This document shows positions 20,757 to 29,605 of a DNA stretch of 64,000 nt, in pieces. Position 1 is the first letter of the stretch, and every line of letters begins with the position of its first letter. The notes under the pieces are model-generated. The model saw only the letters and a program-made list of their open reading frames with translations, was not told the origin of the DNA and did not search any database. Made by a program: the position numbers and the translations under genes. The stretch comes from Peribacillus simplex (GTDB lineage Bacteria; Bacillota; Bacilli; Bacillales; DSM-1321), in the NCBI RefSeq assembly GCF_001542915.1, contig NZ_LNNH01000019.1, positions 62,001 through 126,000 of the forward strand, in the 5' to 3' direction.

Positions 20757-21092
20757 ATGAATGAAGCCTTTGTTCCTGCCTTTCTTAACAGCTTTTTCAT
20801 ATCGCTTGGCGTTCTGCTTGGCGGCTCGATAATCGGAGGCCTCGCCGCTTTTTTTACGGGACAGGCCCCGATGACAGCTGTTTTCCGATTATCGGACAGC
20901 CTGCGGATTTGGGCCATCGTCGCGGCGATCGGAGGTACTTTTGATATGGTCTATAATTTTGAGCGCGGCATTTTTCACGGGGAAACGAAGGATATCGTCA
21001 AACAGGTTCTATTGATTCTGTCTGCGCTTGGCGGTGCACAGACAGGAGCACTGATCATCAACTGGTTCACGCAGGAGCATATCTCCCCATGA
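20757..21092 (+). CDS. ytrH: Sporulation membrane protein YtrH
   Basis: Mother-cell membrane protein needed for normal sporulation in B. subtilis. 111 residues with hydrophobic segments at about 10-35, 50-68 and 86-105. Family recognition plus its pairing with ytrI, which it overlaps by 4 nt (ATGA), and a sigma-E promoter upstream. The ribosome site AAGGATGATG is moderate. Divergent from dnaE. Confidence 0.9.
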   Translation: MNEAFVPAFLNSFFISLGVLLGGSIIGGLAAFFTGQAPMTAVFRLSDSLRIWAIVAAIGGTFDMVYNFERGIFHGETKDIVKQVLLILSALGGAQTGALIINWFTQEHISP

Positions 21093-21595
21093 GGATCCCC
21101 CCTTATCATCGGGCACCCACCTGGCAGCGTTTTTTTGCCGGGGCTGCCCTTGGCGGATTGCTCAGCTGGGTGATGTTCTTTTATATGCACGGGGTCCAGC
21201 AGGAGAAGCAGATCCGGACCCTTCACGAGCAGCGGGAAGAAATCAAGGATTTGAATGGAAAAATCGCCATTTGGGAGCAAGATTATAAAAAATTGAATCA
21301 GCAAAACGAAGAAATTTTAACGATTCAGGAAGTGGAAGTGAAGATTACGAACGGTACGGATTATAGCCTCGATCATCTGAGTGTGGCGGAAGCGGAGGAT
21401 TTGATAGAGGACGATCTATCCTCGCTGCTTGCCAAGGATGTCGTGAGTGTATATAACGGAAAGATGTTATTGAAAAAATCCATCGAGAATAAAATCATGA
21501 CCATCAATAAAAAGCGGTATCATCTTCAAGTTTCCGAAATCATGTTTTATACGAAAATGAATATCGAGATCAAACTCAAAAGGACTACTTCTTGA
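21089..21595 (+). CDS. ytrI: Sporulation membrane protein YtrI
   Basis: Partner of YtrH in sporulation. 168 residues: one transmembrane segment at about 18-36, then a coiled-coil-like stretch rich in E, Q and K (about 40-78) and a C-terminal domain outside or inside the membrane. Translationally coupled to ytrH. Ends at a strong bidirectional terminator. Confidence 0.88.
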   Translation: MRIPPYHRAPTWQRFFAGAALGGLLSWVMFFYMHGVQQEKQIRTLHEQREEIKDLNGKIAIWEQDYKKLNQQNEEILTIQEVEVKITNGTDYSLDHLSVAEAEDLIEDDLSSLLAKDVVSVYNGKMLLKKSIENKIMTINKKRYHLQVSEIMFYTKMNIEIKLKRTTS

Positions 21596-21611
21596 CTGGT
21601 GTCTAAAACAT

Positions 21612-21657
21612 AAAGGCAAAGGCCAAATCCCATTCGATTTGGCCTTTGCCTTTTTTT
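21612..21657. terminator. Bidirectional terminator between ytrI and nrnA
   Basis: AAAGGCAAAGGCCAAATC pairs perfectly with GATTTGGCCTTTGCCTTT around a 6-nt loop, followed by a T run; convergent genes on both sides. Confidence 0.92.
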
Positions 21658-22595
21658 CATTCCGCTTTATTCAACGCTTCCATATCGGCAAGGATCATAT
21701 CGACCTCATCCCAGGAATGGATCGAAGCCCCGGCAGCAAGCGGATGGCCGCCGCCGTTGTATTTCCGGGCGATCGTATTGATGATCGGCCCTTTGGAACG
21801 GAAACGGACTCTGATCTCTTGATCTTCTTCAATGAAAAACACCCATGATTTCACATTTTTGATCGAGCCGAGCGCGGATACGAGCTGTGAAGCCTCCAAT
21901 GCCGAAGCATCGAATTTTTCAAGGATATCTTTCGTGATGATCATTTTCCCCGTCCCATATGGCAGGATTTCAAAATGCTGCAGCACATAACCATTCAAGC
22001 GGACGATGCTTTCCTTGACATCGTACATCTCCTGATATAACTGCGGGCGGGAAAACGAATAGGTGATCAATTCACCGGCATGGTCAAATGTCTTTTCCGT
22101 CGTGCTCTGGAACAGGAAGCGTCCTGTATCGCCAACGATGCCTGCATAAAGAAGGCGTGCCGCTTCGTCAACCATCTTCAACCCTTGATCTTTGCCGAAC
22201 AGGTAAAAATCATAAATCATTTCACATGTGGAACTTGCTGTTGTATCGACCCACAGCATATCTCCATATGGATCTTCATTAGGATGATGATCGATCTTGA
22301 TCAGCTTATCCCCCGTTTTATACCGTGCATCACAAATCCGGTCCGTATTTGCTGTATCGCATACGATCACCAAAGCCCCTTGATACGTTTCATCCGAAAT
22401 CACATCAAGCCTTCTTAAATAATTCAATGACGGTTCTTCCTTACCGACAGTGAATATCCGTTTTTCAGGGAAAGATGCTTTCAGGATTTCCGCCAGTCCC
22501 CCTTGTGAACCATAGGCATCCGGGTCCGGACGGACATGACGATGGAGAATGATCGTATCATAACGCTTTATTTCTGCCAAAATCTCAGCTTTCAT
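21657..22595 (-). CDS. nrnA: Bifunctional oligoribonuclease / pAp phosphatase NrnA
   Basis: Degrades nanoRNAs of 2-5 nt and dephosphorylates 3'-phosphoadenosine 5'-phosphate. 312 residues of the DHH/DHHA1 family: RHVRPDPDAYGSQ (metal motif), VCDTANTDR, the DHH signature IKIDHHPNED near residue 103, and the C-terminal DHHA1 glycine motif NGGGHPLAAGA. The stop lies inside the shared terminator. B. subtilis name ytqI. Confidence 0.95.
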   Translation of the reverse strand: MKAEILAEIKRYDTIILHRHVRPDPDAYGSQGGLAEILKASFPEKRIFTVGKEEPSLNYLRRLDVISDETYQGALVIVCDTANTDRICDARYKTGDKLIKIDHHPNEDPYGDMLWVDTTASSTCEMIYDFYLFGKDQGLKMVDEAARLLYAGIVGDTGRFLFQSTTEKTFDHAGELITYSFSRPQLYQEMYDVKESIVRLNGYVLQHFEILPYGTGKMIITKDILEKFDASALEASQLVSALGSIKNVKSWVFFIEEDQEIRVRFRSKGPIINTIARKYNGGGHPLAAGASIHSWDEVDMILADMEALNKAE

Positions 22596-22758
22596 ATAAA
22601 TCTCCCTCCAACATATGTATTAGTAGTTTAAGTTGATATATTTCATTTAATCAAATATTTGGAGAAATAGGAAGACTCATCTTGTTTCCTGTGGCATTCC
22701 AACGAATTTCCCGCTACAATAAAAAGGTACATATGTTAAATTGGGGGAATTTCAAACG

Positions 22759-23061
22759 ATGCCTATCCTTGTCACCTTGATCGTACTTTCACTGGGAATC
22801 TATCTGTTTTATAAAATCAAATCGGTACGCACCAAAATGCCGATGGAGAAAAAGTGGATCTCCGGAAAGTCTTCCATTGCCCTAGGGGCGTTTGTCGCCC
22901 TTTTTGGGATCAACCAGCTTTTTCTGTTCCACACGACCACCACTTATATCATTGCCGCCGTTTTCATCTCAGTCGGCCTGTTCAGCATTTTTGGAGGCTA
23001 TAAAATGTATAAATATTACCTGCCATATGCGATTGAAGAAGCCGCAAATCAAAAAGGATAA
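22759..23061 (+). CDS. ytpI: YtpI family membrane protein
   Basis: Small membrane protein of unknown role, conserved in Bacillus next to nrnA and ytoI. 100 residues with three hydrophobic segments (about 3-18, 36-53 and 60-80) and a positively charged loop between the first two. The ATG at 22759 has GGGGGA about 11 nt upstream; the frame also has a TTG at 22741 that would overlap the ribosome site. Confidence 0.83.
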   Translation: MPILVTLIVLSLGIYLFYKIKSVRTKMPMEKKWISGKSSIALGAFVALFGINQLFLFHTTTTYIIAAVFISVGLFSIFGGYKMYKYYLPYAIEEAANQKG

Positions 23062-23083
23062 TCGACCTTCGATTATCCTTTTT
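23051..23083. terminator. Bidirectional terminator between ytpI and ytoI
   Basis: AAAAAGGATAATCGA / TCGATTATCCTTTTT, a perfect 15-bp stem with a 3-nt loop. It overlaps the ytpI stop codon; convergent genes. Confidence 0.92.
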
Positions 23084-23093
23084 GATTCATTTT

Positions 23094-24413
23094 TCAAGAT
23101 CTGTCCAGCAATTGGCACGTTAACATGGCCTTCCCGACAAGTTTACCTTGGTTAAACACCTCGACATCCACTTTTCCGAATTTACGCCCTACGTCAAGAA
23201 CACGCGGGCGAATTTCAAGCGTACTGTCGATTTGGACTGGCTTGATGAAATAAATCGTCATATTCTCCACAACCAAGTCACCTCGCTTGTAGCTTCTCAG
23301 TGCCCGGTTCGCTGAATCCGTAACCAATGTCGTGAACACCCCGCTCGAAATCGTCCCAAGGTAATTGGTCATTTGCGGAGTGACGCCATAGTTATACACT
23401 TCCTCACCTTTCCCCCGGTTCGAAGTCATCACAAGCTGACTCGTAATCGTATCATCGATCGTCTCGCCAACCTGCGGCTGCCTTTGGCTCATTTGCAGCG
23501 CCTTCAGCACATCCTGCCTGCTCACGATTCCTTTGAGGATATGACTGTCATTCACGACCGGAATCAATTCGATCCCTTCCCAAACCATCATATGCGCAGA
23601 AGAGGCCACACTCGTTTTATCACCGACGGTCAACGGATTTTTCGTCATCACCTTTTCGATGAGTGTCAACTCCTCCTGACCGATGATATCTTTTGAAGTG
23701 ACCATTCCTTGGACCTTCATATTGTCATCAACAACAGGGAAACGGCTATGACCTGACTCCTGATTGAGTTCGTGCCATGTCTGAACCCTGTCACCGATCG
23801 TCAAAAAAGTCGTCTCCTGAACCGGTGTCAAGATATCCTCCACAAGCAAGATTTCCTTTTTGATCAACTGGTCATAAATCGCCCGGTTGATCATCGTGGC
23901 GACAGTGAAGGTATCATAGCTCGTGGAAATGACGGGCATTTCCAATTCATCAGCTAACCTTTTAACCGGCTCTTCCGTATCGAAGCCTCCGGTAATGAGC
24001 ACCGCCGCTCCCGCTTTTAGCGCATGCTCATGGGCCTGTGTACGGTTTCCGACGATCAACAGATTTCCTGCGCCTGTATATCTCATCATCGCATCCAGCT
24101 TCATTGCCCCAATGACGAATTTATTCAAGGTTTTATGAAGTCCCGTTTTGCCGCCCAGAACTTGTCCGTCCACAATATTAACCACTTCGGCAAAAGTGAG
24201 CTTTTCAATATTCTCTTTTTTCTTTTTCTCGATACGAATCGTGCCTACCCGCTCAATCGAGCTCACAAAGCCCTGATTCTCCGCCTCTTTAATGGCCCGA
24301 TACGCCGTTCCTTCACTAACATTCAATGCTTTCGCAATTTGGCGGACGGAAATCTTCTCGCCAACTGGAAGCCCATCGATATGCTTTAATATTTGTTCAT
24401 GCTTTGTAGCCAA
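23094..24413 (-). CDS. ytoI: CBS/DRTGG/hotdog-domain regulator-like protein YtoI
   Basis: Likely nucleotide-sensing protein of unknown target. 439 residues: N-terminal winged helix (VGEKISVRQIAKAL and SEGTAYRAIKEAE), DRTGG domain (about 80-180), two CBS repeats (about 190-310) and a C-terminal MaoC/thioesterase-like hotdog fold. Start taken as TTG at 24413, giving ATKHEQ as in B. subtilis YtoI, with AAGGGTG 7 nt upstream. The ATG at 24449 overlaps a sigma-A -10 box, so it should not be transcribed. Confidence 0.85.
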   Translation of the reverse strand: MATKHEQILKHIDGLPVGEKISVRQIAKALNVSEGTAYRAIKEAENQGFVSSIERVGTIRIEKKKKENIEKLTFAEVVNIVDGQVLGGKTGLHKTLNKFVIGAMKLDAMMRYTGAGNLLIVGNRTQAHEHALKAGAAVLITGGFDTEEPVKRLADELEMPVISTSYDTFTVATMINRAIYDQLIKKEILLVEDILTPVQETTFLTIGDRVQTWHELNQESGHSRFPVVDDNMKVQGMVTSKDIIGQEELTLIEKVMTKNPLTVGDKTSVASSAHMMVWEGIELIPVVNDSHILKGIVSRQDVLKALQMSQRQPQVGETIDDTITSQLVMTSNRGKGEEVYNYGVTPQMTNYLGTISSGVFTTLVTDSANRALRSYKRGDLVVENMTIYFIKPVQIDSTLEIRPRVLDVGRKFGKVDVEVFNQGKLVGKAMLTCQLLDRS

Positions 24414-24447
24414 GCGCTTCACCCTTTTCACGGTATTCCTATTCCCC

Positions 24448-24477
24448 ATTATAAGGTCAAAGAGCCCAGTTTATCAA
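24448..24477 (-). promoter_or_regulatory. Sigma-A promoter of ytoI
   Basis: Minus strand: -35 TTGATA (24472-24477), 18-bp spacer, -10 TATAAT (24448-24453). The -10 box overlaps the upstream in-frame ATG, which argues for the internal TTG start. Confidence 0.65.
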
Positions 24478-24484
24478 ACAACTA

Positions 24485-24709
24485 CTAATATTGGCGCAGC
24501 CTTTTGTATTCCACCTCCCGTTTCCGCTTGTGCTTTTTAGGCGAATATAGAATGCCCGTCAAGTTCCCGGCCACAGCCAGCAATGCGAACAACAGCCAAG
24601 ATCCGGCAAACAAGCCCTCCAGCCCGCCGCTTTCCAACGACAACCGCGGCACCGCATAATAGAGCATCACTCCGCATAAAAGCAAACACAACAACAACCT
24701 CTGCTTCAT
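24485..24709 (-). CDS. Small two-helix membrane protein, unknown
   Basis: 74 residues with two hydrophobic segments (about 3-20 and 35-56) and a highly basic tail rich in K and R, so the C-terminus is probably cytoplasmic. A strong AGGGGGG ribosome site 5 nt before the ATG supports translation. Same strand as ytoI, ending 70 bp before it. I do not recognise the family. Confidence 0.65.
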   Translation of the reverse strand: MKQRLLLCLLLCGVMLYYAVPRLSLESGGLEGLFAGSWLLFALLAVAGNLTGILYSPKKHKRKREVEYKRLRQY

Positions 24710-24860
24710 CCAATCCCCCCCTTTTTTGCCATCTATTCATTTTATGCCTGCGAAGGAAAAAAAGACTGACCTGCATGAACGAGATTTACTTGTCTATATG
24801 TACATATGGCGATCTTCCTTTAAAATGAAGAGAGCAATAAATAGTGGATATAACAGATTG

Positions 24861-24964
24861 GAATGGAACGGTCTAAATACTGATTCCCCCCCTGGCATAA
24901 CTAAAAAAATGCAGACAAACTCAAATCATGCTCAAGTTTGTCTGCATTATGTACCGTTCCATTC
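24861..24964. repeat. Nested inverted repeat containing the ytkL terminator
   Basis: Outer arms GAATGGAACGGT (24861-24872) and ACCGTTCCATTC (24953-24964) are perfect 12-bp complements. Inside them is a second perfect 13-bp stem, ATGCAGACAAACT (24909-24921) with AGTTTGTCTGCAT (24935-24947), followed on the minus strand by a run of T. The inner stem is a good Rho-independent terminator for ytkL; the outer arms are not needed for that. Confidence 0.75.
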
Positions 24965-24965
24965 T

Positions 24966-25646
24966 TTATAATTCTATTTCATCTCCGGGTTCCATGATGA
25001 ATCCATTTCCCTCTTCAAGCAGGTCAAGGAATCGGTTGGGATCCTGCTTGATGACAGGGAACGTATTGTAATGGATCGGCACGACTTGCTTGGCTTGAAG
25101 GAATTTCGCTGCCAGCGCCGCATCTTCCGGACCCATGGTGTAATTGTCGCCGATCGGCAAAAAGGCCAGGTCAATCGGATGACGTTCCCCGATCAATTTC
25201 ATATCGGAATATACCGATGTATCTCCGGCATGATAGATCGTTTTTCCTTCTATCGTCAGTAACACACCTGCTGGCATGCCTAAATAGATGATCTGTCCAT
25301 CTTCTGCATTGAAGCCCGTACCATGAAAGGCTGGTGTCAGCTTCACTTTTCCAAATTCGAACTCAAAAGCTCCGCCAATGCTCATTCCATGAGTCCTGAC
25401 ACCTTGTGCACCAAAGTAACCGGCAAGCTCTGCAATGCCAATGACGAGTGCATCATGTTTCTTCGCCAATTCAACCGTGTCCCCTACGTGGTCATTATGT
25501 CCATGCGTCAGGATGATCACATCCGGTTTGACATCGTCAACCTTCAAATCGGTTAGTGCATTTCCGTTGATGAACGGGTCGAATAATATCGTTTTACCAT
25601 TCGTTTCGACTTTTACAACTGCATGTCCATGAAAAGATACTTTCAT
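24966..25646 (-). CDS. ytkL: Metal-dependent hydrolase, UPF0173 (YtkL)
   Basis: Metallo-beta-lactamase-fold hydrolase of the UPF0173 family; substrate unknown. 226 residues, the usual length. Zinc motif [10 protein letters not shown] near residue 48, [14 protein letters not shown] near residue 165 and PIHYNTFP near the C-terminus supply the remaining ligands. Monocistronic, with a terminator behind it and divergent from the peptidase gene. Confidence 0.9.
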   Translation of the reverse strand: MKVSFHGHAVVKVETNGKTILFDPFINGNALTDLKVDDVKPDVIILTHGHNDHVGDTVELAKKHDALVIGIAELAGYFGAQGVRTHGMSIGGAFEFEFGKVKLTPAFHGTGFNAEDGQIIYLGMPAGVLLTIEGKTIYHAGDTSVYSDMKLIGERHPIDLAFLPIGDNYTMGPEDAALAAKFLQAKQVVPIHYNTFPVIKQDPNRFLDLLEEGNGFIMEPGDEIEL

Positions 25647-25765
25647 TTATGATGCTCCCTTCCATACCCAATAATTTTGATTCAATAGATTTCTTGGGAC
25701 TTTCCCATTTACTATGCTTTTAAATATTGCTAAGGTAATTATATCTTATTAATGGAGGTATCGTC

Positions 25766-26863
25766 ATGAATGAACGTTTGACAGAATTACAAAATTGGCT
25801 TCAGACCAATGAGGTGGAAGCCGCTTTTCTTACATCCACCGAGAGCATCTTCTATTTAAGCGGATTTTTTAGTGATCCCCATGAAAGACTGCTTGCACTT
25901 GCCATTTTTGCAGATGCCGACCCATTCCTCGTCTGTCCGCAAATGGAGGTGCCCGATGCTAAACAAGCTGGATGGGCTGGGGATATCATCGGATATACCG
26001 ATATTGAAAACCCATGGGAAAAAGTGAAGCAAGCCGTGACGGACCGCGGACTGACCATCCATAAAATGGCGATTGAAAAAGAACATATGAATGTGGAACG
26101 CTACGAGCACATCCAGCATCACTTCAAAGCACCAAAGCTCGTTCCGGCAGAAGAAAAACTGCAAAAGATGCGAATGATCAAGTCGGATGATGAAATGGTC
26201 AAAATCCGGGAAGCCTGCCGACTGGCCGACTTCGCGATTGAAGTGGGTGTCAGCGAAATCCATGAAGGTAAAACGGAAATGGAAATCCTTGCAGCGATCG
26301 AATACGAATTGAAAAAGGCCGGGGTCAGCCAAATGTCATTCTCCACGATGGTACTGACGGGTAAAAATGGTGCCTCGCCTCATGGTACACCTGGAAATAC
26401 GAAAGTTCAGCGCGGGGACCTTGTTCTCTTCGACTTAGGCGTCGTTCATGAGGGATACTGCTCTGACATCACCAGGACCGTCGCTTACGGTGACGTCAAT
26501 GATAAACAGGCAGAGATATATGAAACGGTCCGCATGGCTCAGGAAGCTGCCGTAGCAGCCAGTAAGCCAGGCGTTGCCTGCTCGGCGGTTGACTTGATAG
26601 CCAGAAACATCATCCGCGAAAAAGGATATGGCGATTTCTTCCCGCACAGACTTGGCCACGGACTTGGGATCAGCGTCCATGAATACCCGTCCTTGACCGA
26701 AACGAATTCACTCGAGCTTCAATCCGGTATGGTTTATACAATCGAACCGGGTATCTATGTTCCAAATGTTGCTGGCGTCAGGATCGAGGATGATCTTTTG
26801 ATAACCGAAACAGGCTGTGAAGTCCTGACCAAATATCCGAAGAGCTTGCAAATCATCAAGTGA
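25766..26863 (+). CDS. Xaa-Pro dipeptidase/aminopeptidase (M24)
   Basis: Cleaves X-Pro bonds in peptides; cytosolic dinuclear metalloenzyme. 365 residues: N-terminal creatinase-like domain (1-125) and C-terminal pita-bread domain. The five metal ligands are visible in FDLGVVHEGYCSDITRT (two Asp), PHRLGHGLGISVHE (His), TIEPGIY (Glu) and RIEDDLL (Glu). Start ATG with TGGAGGT. PepQ/PapA-like; I leave the symbol empty because several paralogues share this architecture. Confidence 0.92.
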   Translation: MNERLTELQNWLQTNEVEAAFLTSTESIFYLSGFFSDPHERLLALAIFADADPFLVCPQMEVPDAKQAGWAGDIIGYTDIENPWEKVKQAVTDRGLTIHKMAIEKEHMNVERYEHIQHHFKAPKLVPAEEKLQKMRMIKSDDEMVKIREACRLADFAIEVGVSEIHEGKTEMEILAAIEYELKKAGVSQMSFSTMVLTGKNGASPHGTPGNTKVQRGDLVLFDLGVVHEGYCSDITRTVAYGDVNDKQAEIYETVRMAQEAAVAASKPGVACSAVDLIARNIIREKGYGDFFPHRLGHGLGISVHEYPSLTETNSLELQSGMVYTIEPGIYVPNVAGVRIEDDLLITETGCEVLTKYPKSLQIIK

Positions 26864-26882
26864 TGGGGTGACCAACCCCAGG

Positions 26883-26915
26883 AACCCCCAATCTCAGTCG
26901 AGATGGGGGTTTTGC
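26883..26915 (+). terminator. Terminator of the Xaa-Pro peptidase gene
   Basis: AACCCCCAATCTC / GAGATGGGGGTT with one bulged A, then TTTTGCTTTT on the plus strand. A T tract can also be read on the other strand only weakly. Confidence 0.8.
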
Positions 26916-26941
26916 TTTTCATTCACGATCCAATTTCATGA

Positions 26942-27511
26942 CTAATCGGTCCATACTTCATGCTTAACGACCTTATCACTGTCGTCATACCAAAGGAGCA
27001 GCCACTCACTATCTATCCTTATGAAGCCCCTTTCGGCTCCAAGATAATAAACGATCGCATCTTCCGCTGAAAAATATTCGGTATCTGTCGGCGGACCTAA
27101 AAGAGCGATCACTTCTTTTTCCGTCTTTCCGATGAGCCGATGTTCCTTCAATAAATCATCGACCATATCGGTTCTTTCTTCATGATCCTTCAGCCACCTT
27201 TCAGTGCTGAAACGGGATTTAGATTCGTTCACTCCCAAAAGGACCAGACAAGCAAGCAAAAGAAGAAAGCCGACACTTGTTATGATTCTGAATATCGTTT
27301 TCCACTCTTTGTTTTCATGTCTATCGGTATATTTCGAGGATATCCCCTGAACCACTAGCAAAGCTGCAAATGGAAGAAGCAAGGCAGCCACGCTTGCGGC
27401 ACTGATAGAAACCCTTGCGATATTAATGTATAGGATCGCAATGAAATAGATTAGCATAAACACGAGTACATATAAATAAAAGGCCAGATTCACCATTCTT
27501 GAAAGTCTCAA
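26942..27511 (-). CDS. Membrane protein with C-terminal BamE/SmpA-like domain, unknown
   Basis: 189 residues: three hydrophobic segments (about 8-30, 36-52 and 75-93), then a soluble domain with the pattern RLIGKTEKEVIALLGPPTD followed by an aromatic beta hairpin (IVYYLG ... WLLLWYDDSDKV). That pattern resembles the BamE/SmpA-OmlA fold, which in Gram-negatives is an outer-membrane lipoprotein; here it would be tethered to the cytoplasmic membrane. Start taken as the TTG at 27511 with GAGGGGTG 8 nt upstream; the frame extends 20 codons further. Function unknown. Confidence 0.7.
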   Translation of the reverse strand: MRLSRMVNLAFYLYVLVFMLIYFIAILYINIARVSISAASVAALLLPFAALLVVQGISSKYTDRHENKEWKTIFRIITSVGFLLLLACLVLLGVNESKSRFSTERWLKDHEERTDMVDDLLKEHRLIGKTEKEVIALLGPPTDTEYFSAEDAIVYYLGAERGFIRIDSEWLLLWYDDSDKVVKHEVWTD

Positions 27512-27722
27512 GGAAAAAACACCCCTCCCGCTCATCAGATTACCATAAATAAACAAATAGCGTAAAGACATAAAAGATATAAGGAATCAATCTCTTTTAT
27601 TGTGTCTGATTACGGTTTCTTCGCTCATTGGCTAAAACATTCGCTAATTTGTTATAATTGAAATAATATCCAACAGGTAAACCATAGTATAATAGGAATG
27701 AAATAGAAGGAGGAGATTCACT

Positions 27723-28175
27723 ATGAATAGTATAGATTATAAAAATATTCTCGTAGCGGTGGATGGTTCGGAAGAAGCGGAGTGGGCATTAAAAAAGGCC
27801 ATCTATTTGGCGAAACTCAGTGACGCCACGCTTGTGCTGACACACATCGTTGATACAAGGAATTTCCCTACAATCGAAGCTTATGATATGACCCTCCGTG
27901 AACGTTCTGATGCCTTTGCCAATGAGCTATTGGAAAAGTACAAAATGGAAGCAGTGGCATCCGGAATCGTACACGTCCAAACTGAAGTGGCATATGGGTC
28001 ACCAAAGGTACAAATCCCGAAAGATTTAGCGAAAAAACATTCAATTGATTTAATCGTTTGCGGTGCAACGGGCCTTAATGCCGTCGAACGCTTCCTGATC
28101 GGCAGCGTATCGGAGGGCATCGTTCGCCATTCCAGCTGCGATGTAATCGTCGTGCGTACGAATACTGATAAATAA
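27723..28175 (+). CDS. Universal stress protein (UspA family)
   Basis: Single-domain UspA protein of 150 residues, probably ATP-binding and stress-induced. Starts with ILVAVDGSEEAEWAL (residues 9-23) and ends with the ATP motif G-x2-G-x9-G-S in GATGLNAVERFLIGS (near 115-129), the ATP-binding subtype. GGAGGAG lies 8 nt before the ATG. A TATAAT occurs about 30 bp upstream, with no good -35 box. Confidence 0.9.
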   Translation: MNSIDYKNILVAVDGSEEAEWALKKAIYLAKLSDATLVLTHIVDTRNFPTIEAYDMTLRERSDAFANELLEKYKMEAVASGIVHVQTEVAYGSPKVQIPKDLAKKHSIDLIVCGATGLNAVERFLIGSVSEGIVRHSSCDVIVVRTNTDK

Positions 28176-28187
28176 TCAGCAAAAAAG

Positions 28188-28224
28188 CTCGTTCACATTT
28201 CCAGTGAATGAGCTTTTTTTTGCT
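28188..28224. terminator. Bidirectional terminator between usp and argH
   Basis: CAGCAAAAAAGCTCGTTCAC pairs with GTGAATGAGCTTTTTTTTGC (one G-U position); convergent genes. Confidence 0.9.
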
Positions 28225-28225
28225 G

Positions 28226-29605
28226 TTATTTCCTTACCAGCTTCTCTGCTTTTTCAATGGCAAGCTGCACTTGGGCAAAACCAGTACCGCCCGCACTATT
28301 ACGGCGTTTGACAGCTTCATAAGGATTTAAGGCCTCGTATATATCATGGTCGAACAGCTCGGATGCTTCCTGGAATTGCCCGATGCTTAGGTCGACCAGA
28401 TAACAGCCCTTCTGCACACACTGCAATACCAGTTTCCCGACAACCTCATGCGCCTTGCGGAAGGGCATTCCCTTTGCAGCTAGATAGTCAGCCAATTCCG
28501 TCGCATTCGAGAAATCATTCCTTGTCGCTTTCTCCATGATGTCCTTTTTCACGTTCATGGTTGAAATCATGCCGGCAAAAATCTTGAGTGAACCTACAAT
28601 GGTTTTAACCGTATCGAAAACGCCTTCTTTATCTTCTTGCATATCCTTGTTATACGCAAGCGGGAGTCCTTTCAAAACGGTCAATAACCCCGTTAAATTC
28701 CCATAAACACGTCCGGTTTTCCCACGGATCAATTCAGCCATATCCGGGTTCTTCTTCTGCGGCATGATGCTGCTTCCCGTTGAAAAAGCATCGTCCAATT
28801 CAACGAATTGAAATTCCTGGCTTGACCAAAGGATGATTTCTTCACTGAAACGCGATAAATGCATCATCATCGTCGCACTGTTGCTCATGAACTCAATGGC
28901 AAAGTCACGATCGCTTACCGCATCAAGGCTATTTTCATATATTCCATCGAACCCCAAGAGCTCTGCACTGAGGGCACGGTCAATCGGGAATGTCGTCCCG
29001 GCCAATGCGCCAGCTCCCAATGGTGACATGTTGATTCTTTTGTAGCTTTCGGAAAAACGCTCTTTATCACGCTCGAGCATCCAAAAATAGGCCATTAAAT
29101 GGTGGGCAAATGAAATGGGCTGTGCCCGTTGCAAATGAGTATACCCGGGAATGAGTGTTTCGACATTTTCCTTTGCCTGTCCCAAAATCGCTTCCTGAAG
29201 ATCATTGATGAGTTGAAGAATCACATCCGTTTGATTCCGCATATATAAATGAAGATCTGTGGCAACCTGGTCATTACGGCTTCTGCCAGTATGGAGCTTA
29301 CCGCCCACTGGACCGATTTCACTTATCAGCATGCTTTCCAAGTTAAGATGGATATCCTCCATCTCAACCTTAAAAGTCAATTCTCCCTTTGCCGCTTTTC
29401 CCTGTAAGGTTTTCAGCCCGGCAATAATCTGATCTGCATCTTCTTCAGGCAGGATGCCGCATTGCTTTAGCATCGTGACATGAGCTAGGCTTCCTTGAAT
29501 GTCTTCGAGGACAAGCTCCTGATCAAAGGAAATGGAAGCTCCGAATTCGTCTACCCATTCCTCTGCAGATTTCGTGAATCTTCCTCCCCAAAGCTTGCTG
29601 CTCAC
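28226..29605 (-). CDS. argH: Argininosuccinate lyase
   Basis: Splits argininosuccinate to arginine and fumarate, the last step of arginine biosynthesis. 459 residues. Fumarase/aspartase-superfamily signature [12 protein letters not shown] (near residue 280), with the catalytic Ser, and [13 protein letters not shown] (near 107). Starts with GTG in a GTGA overlap with argG. Ends at a shared terminator. Confidence 0.97.
   Translation of the reverse strand: MSSKLWGGRFTKSAEEWVDEFGASISFDQELVLEDIQGSLAHVTMLKQCGILPEEDADQIIAGLKTLQGKAAKGELTFKVEMEDIHLNLESMLISEIGPVGGKLHTGRSRNDQVATDLHLYMRNQTDVILQLINDLQEAILGQAKENVETLIPGYTHLQRAQPISFAHHLMAYFWMLERDKERFSESYKRINMSPLGAGALAGTTFPIDRALSAELLGFDGIYENSLDAVSDRDFAIEFMSNSATMMMHLSRFSEEIILWSSQEFQFVELDDAFSTGSSIMPQKKNPDMAELIRGKTGRVYGNLTGLLTVLKGLPLAYNKDMQEDKEGVFDTVKTIVGSLKIFAGMISTMNVKKDIMEKATRNDFSNATELADYLAAKGMPFRKAHEVVGKLVLQCVQKGCYLVDLSIGQFQEASELFDHDIYEALNPYEAVKRRNSAGGTGFAQVQLAIEKAEKLVRK

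Noticed and set aside
20576-20917. N-terminal extension of dnaE
   Set aside because: 114 codons unlike DnaE; the GTG at 20575 has a good ribosome site and the family N-terminus, and the extension covers the divergent ytrH promoter region.
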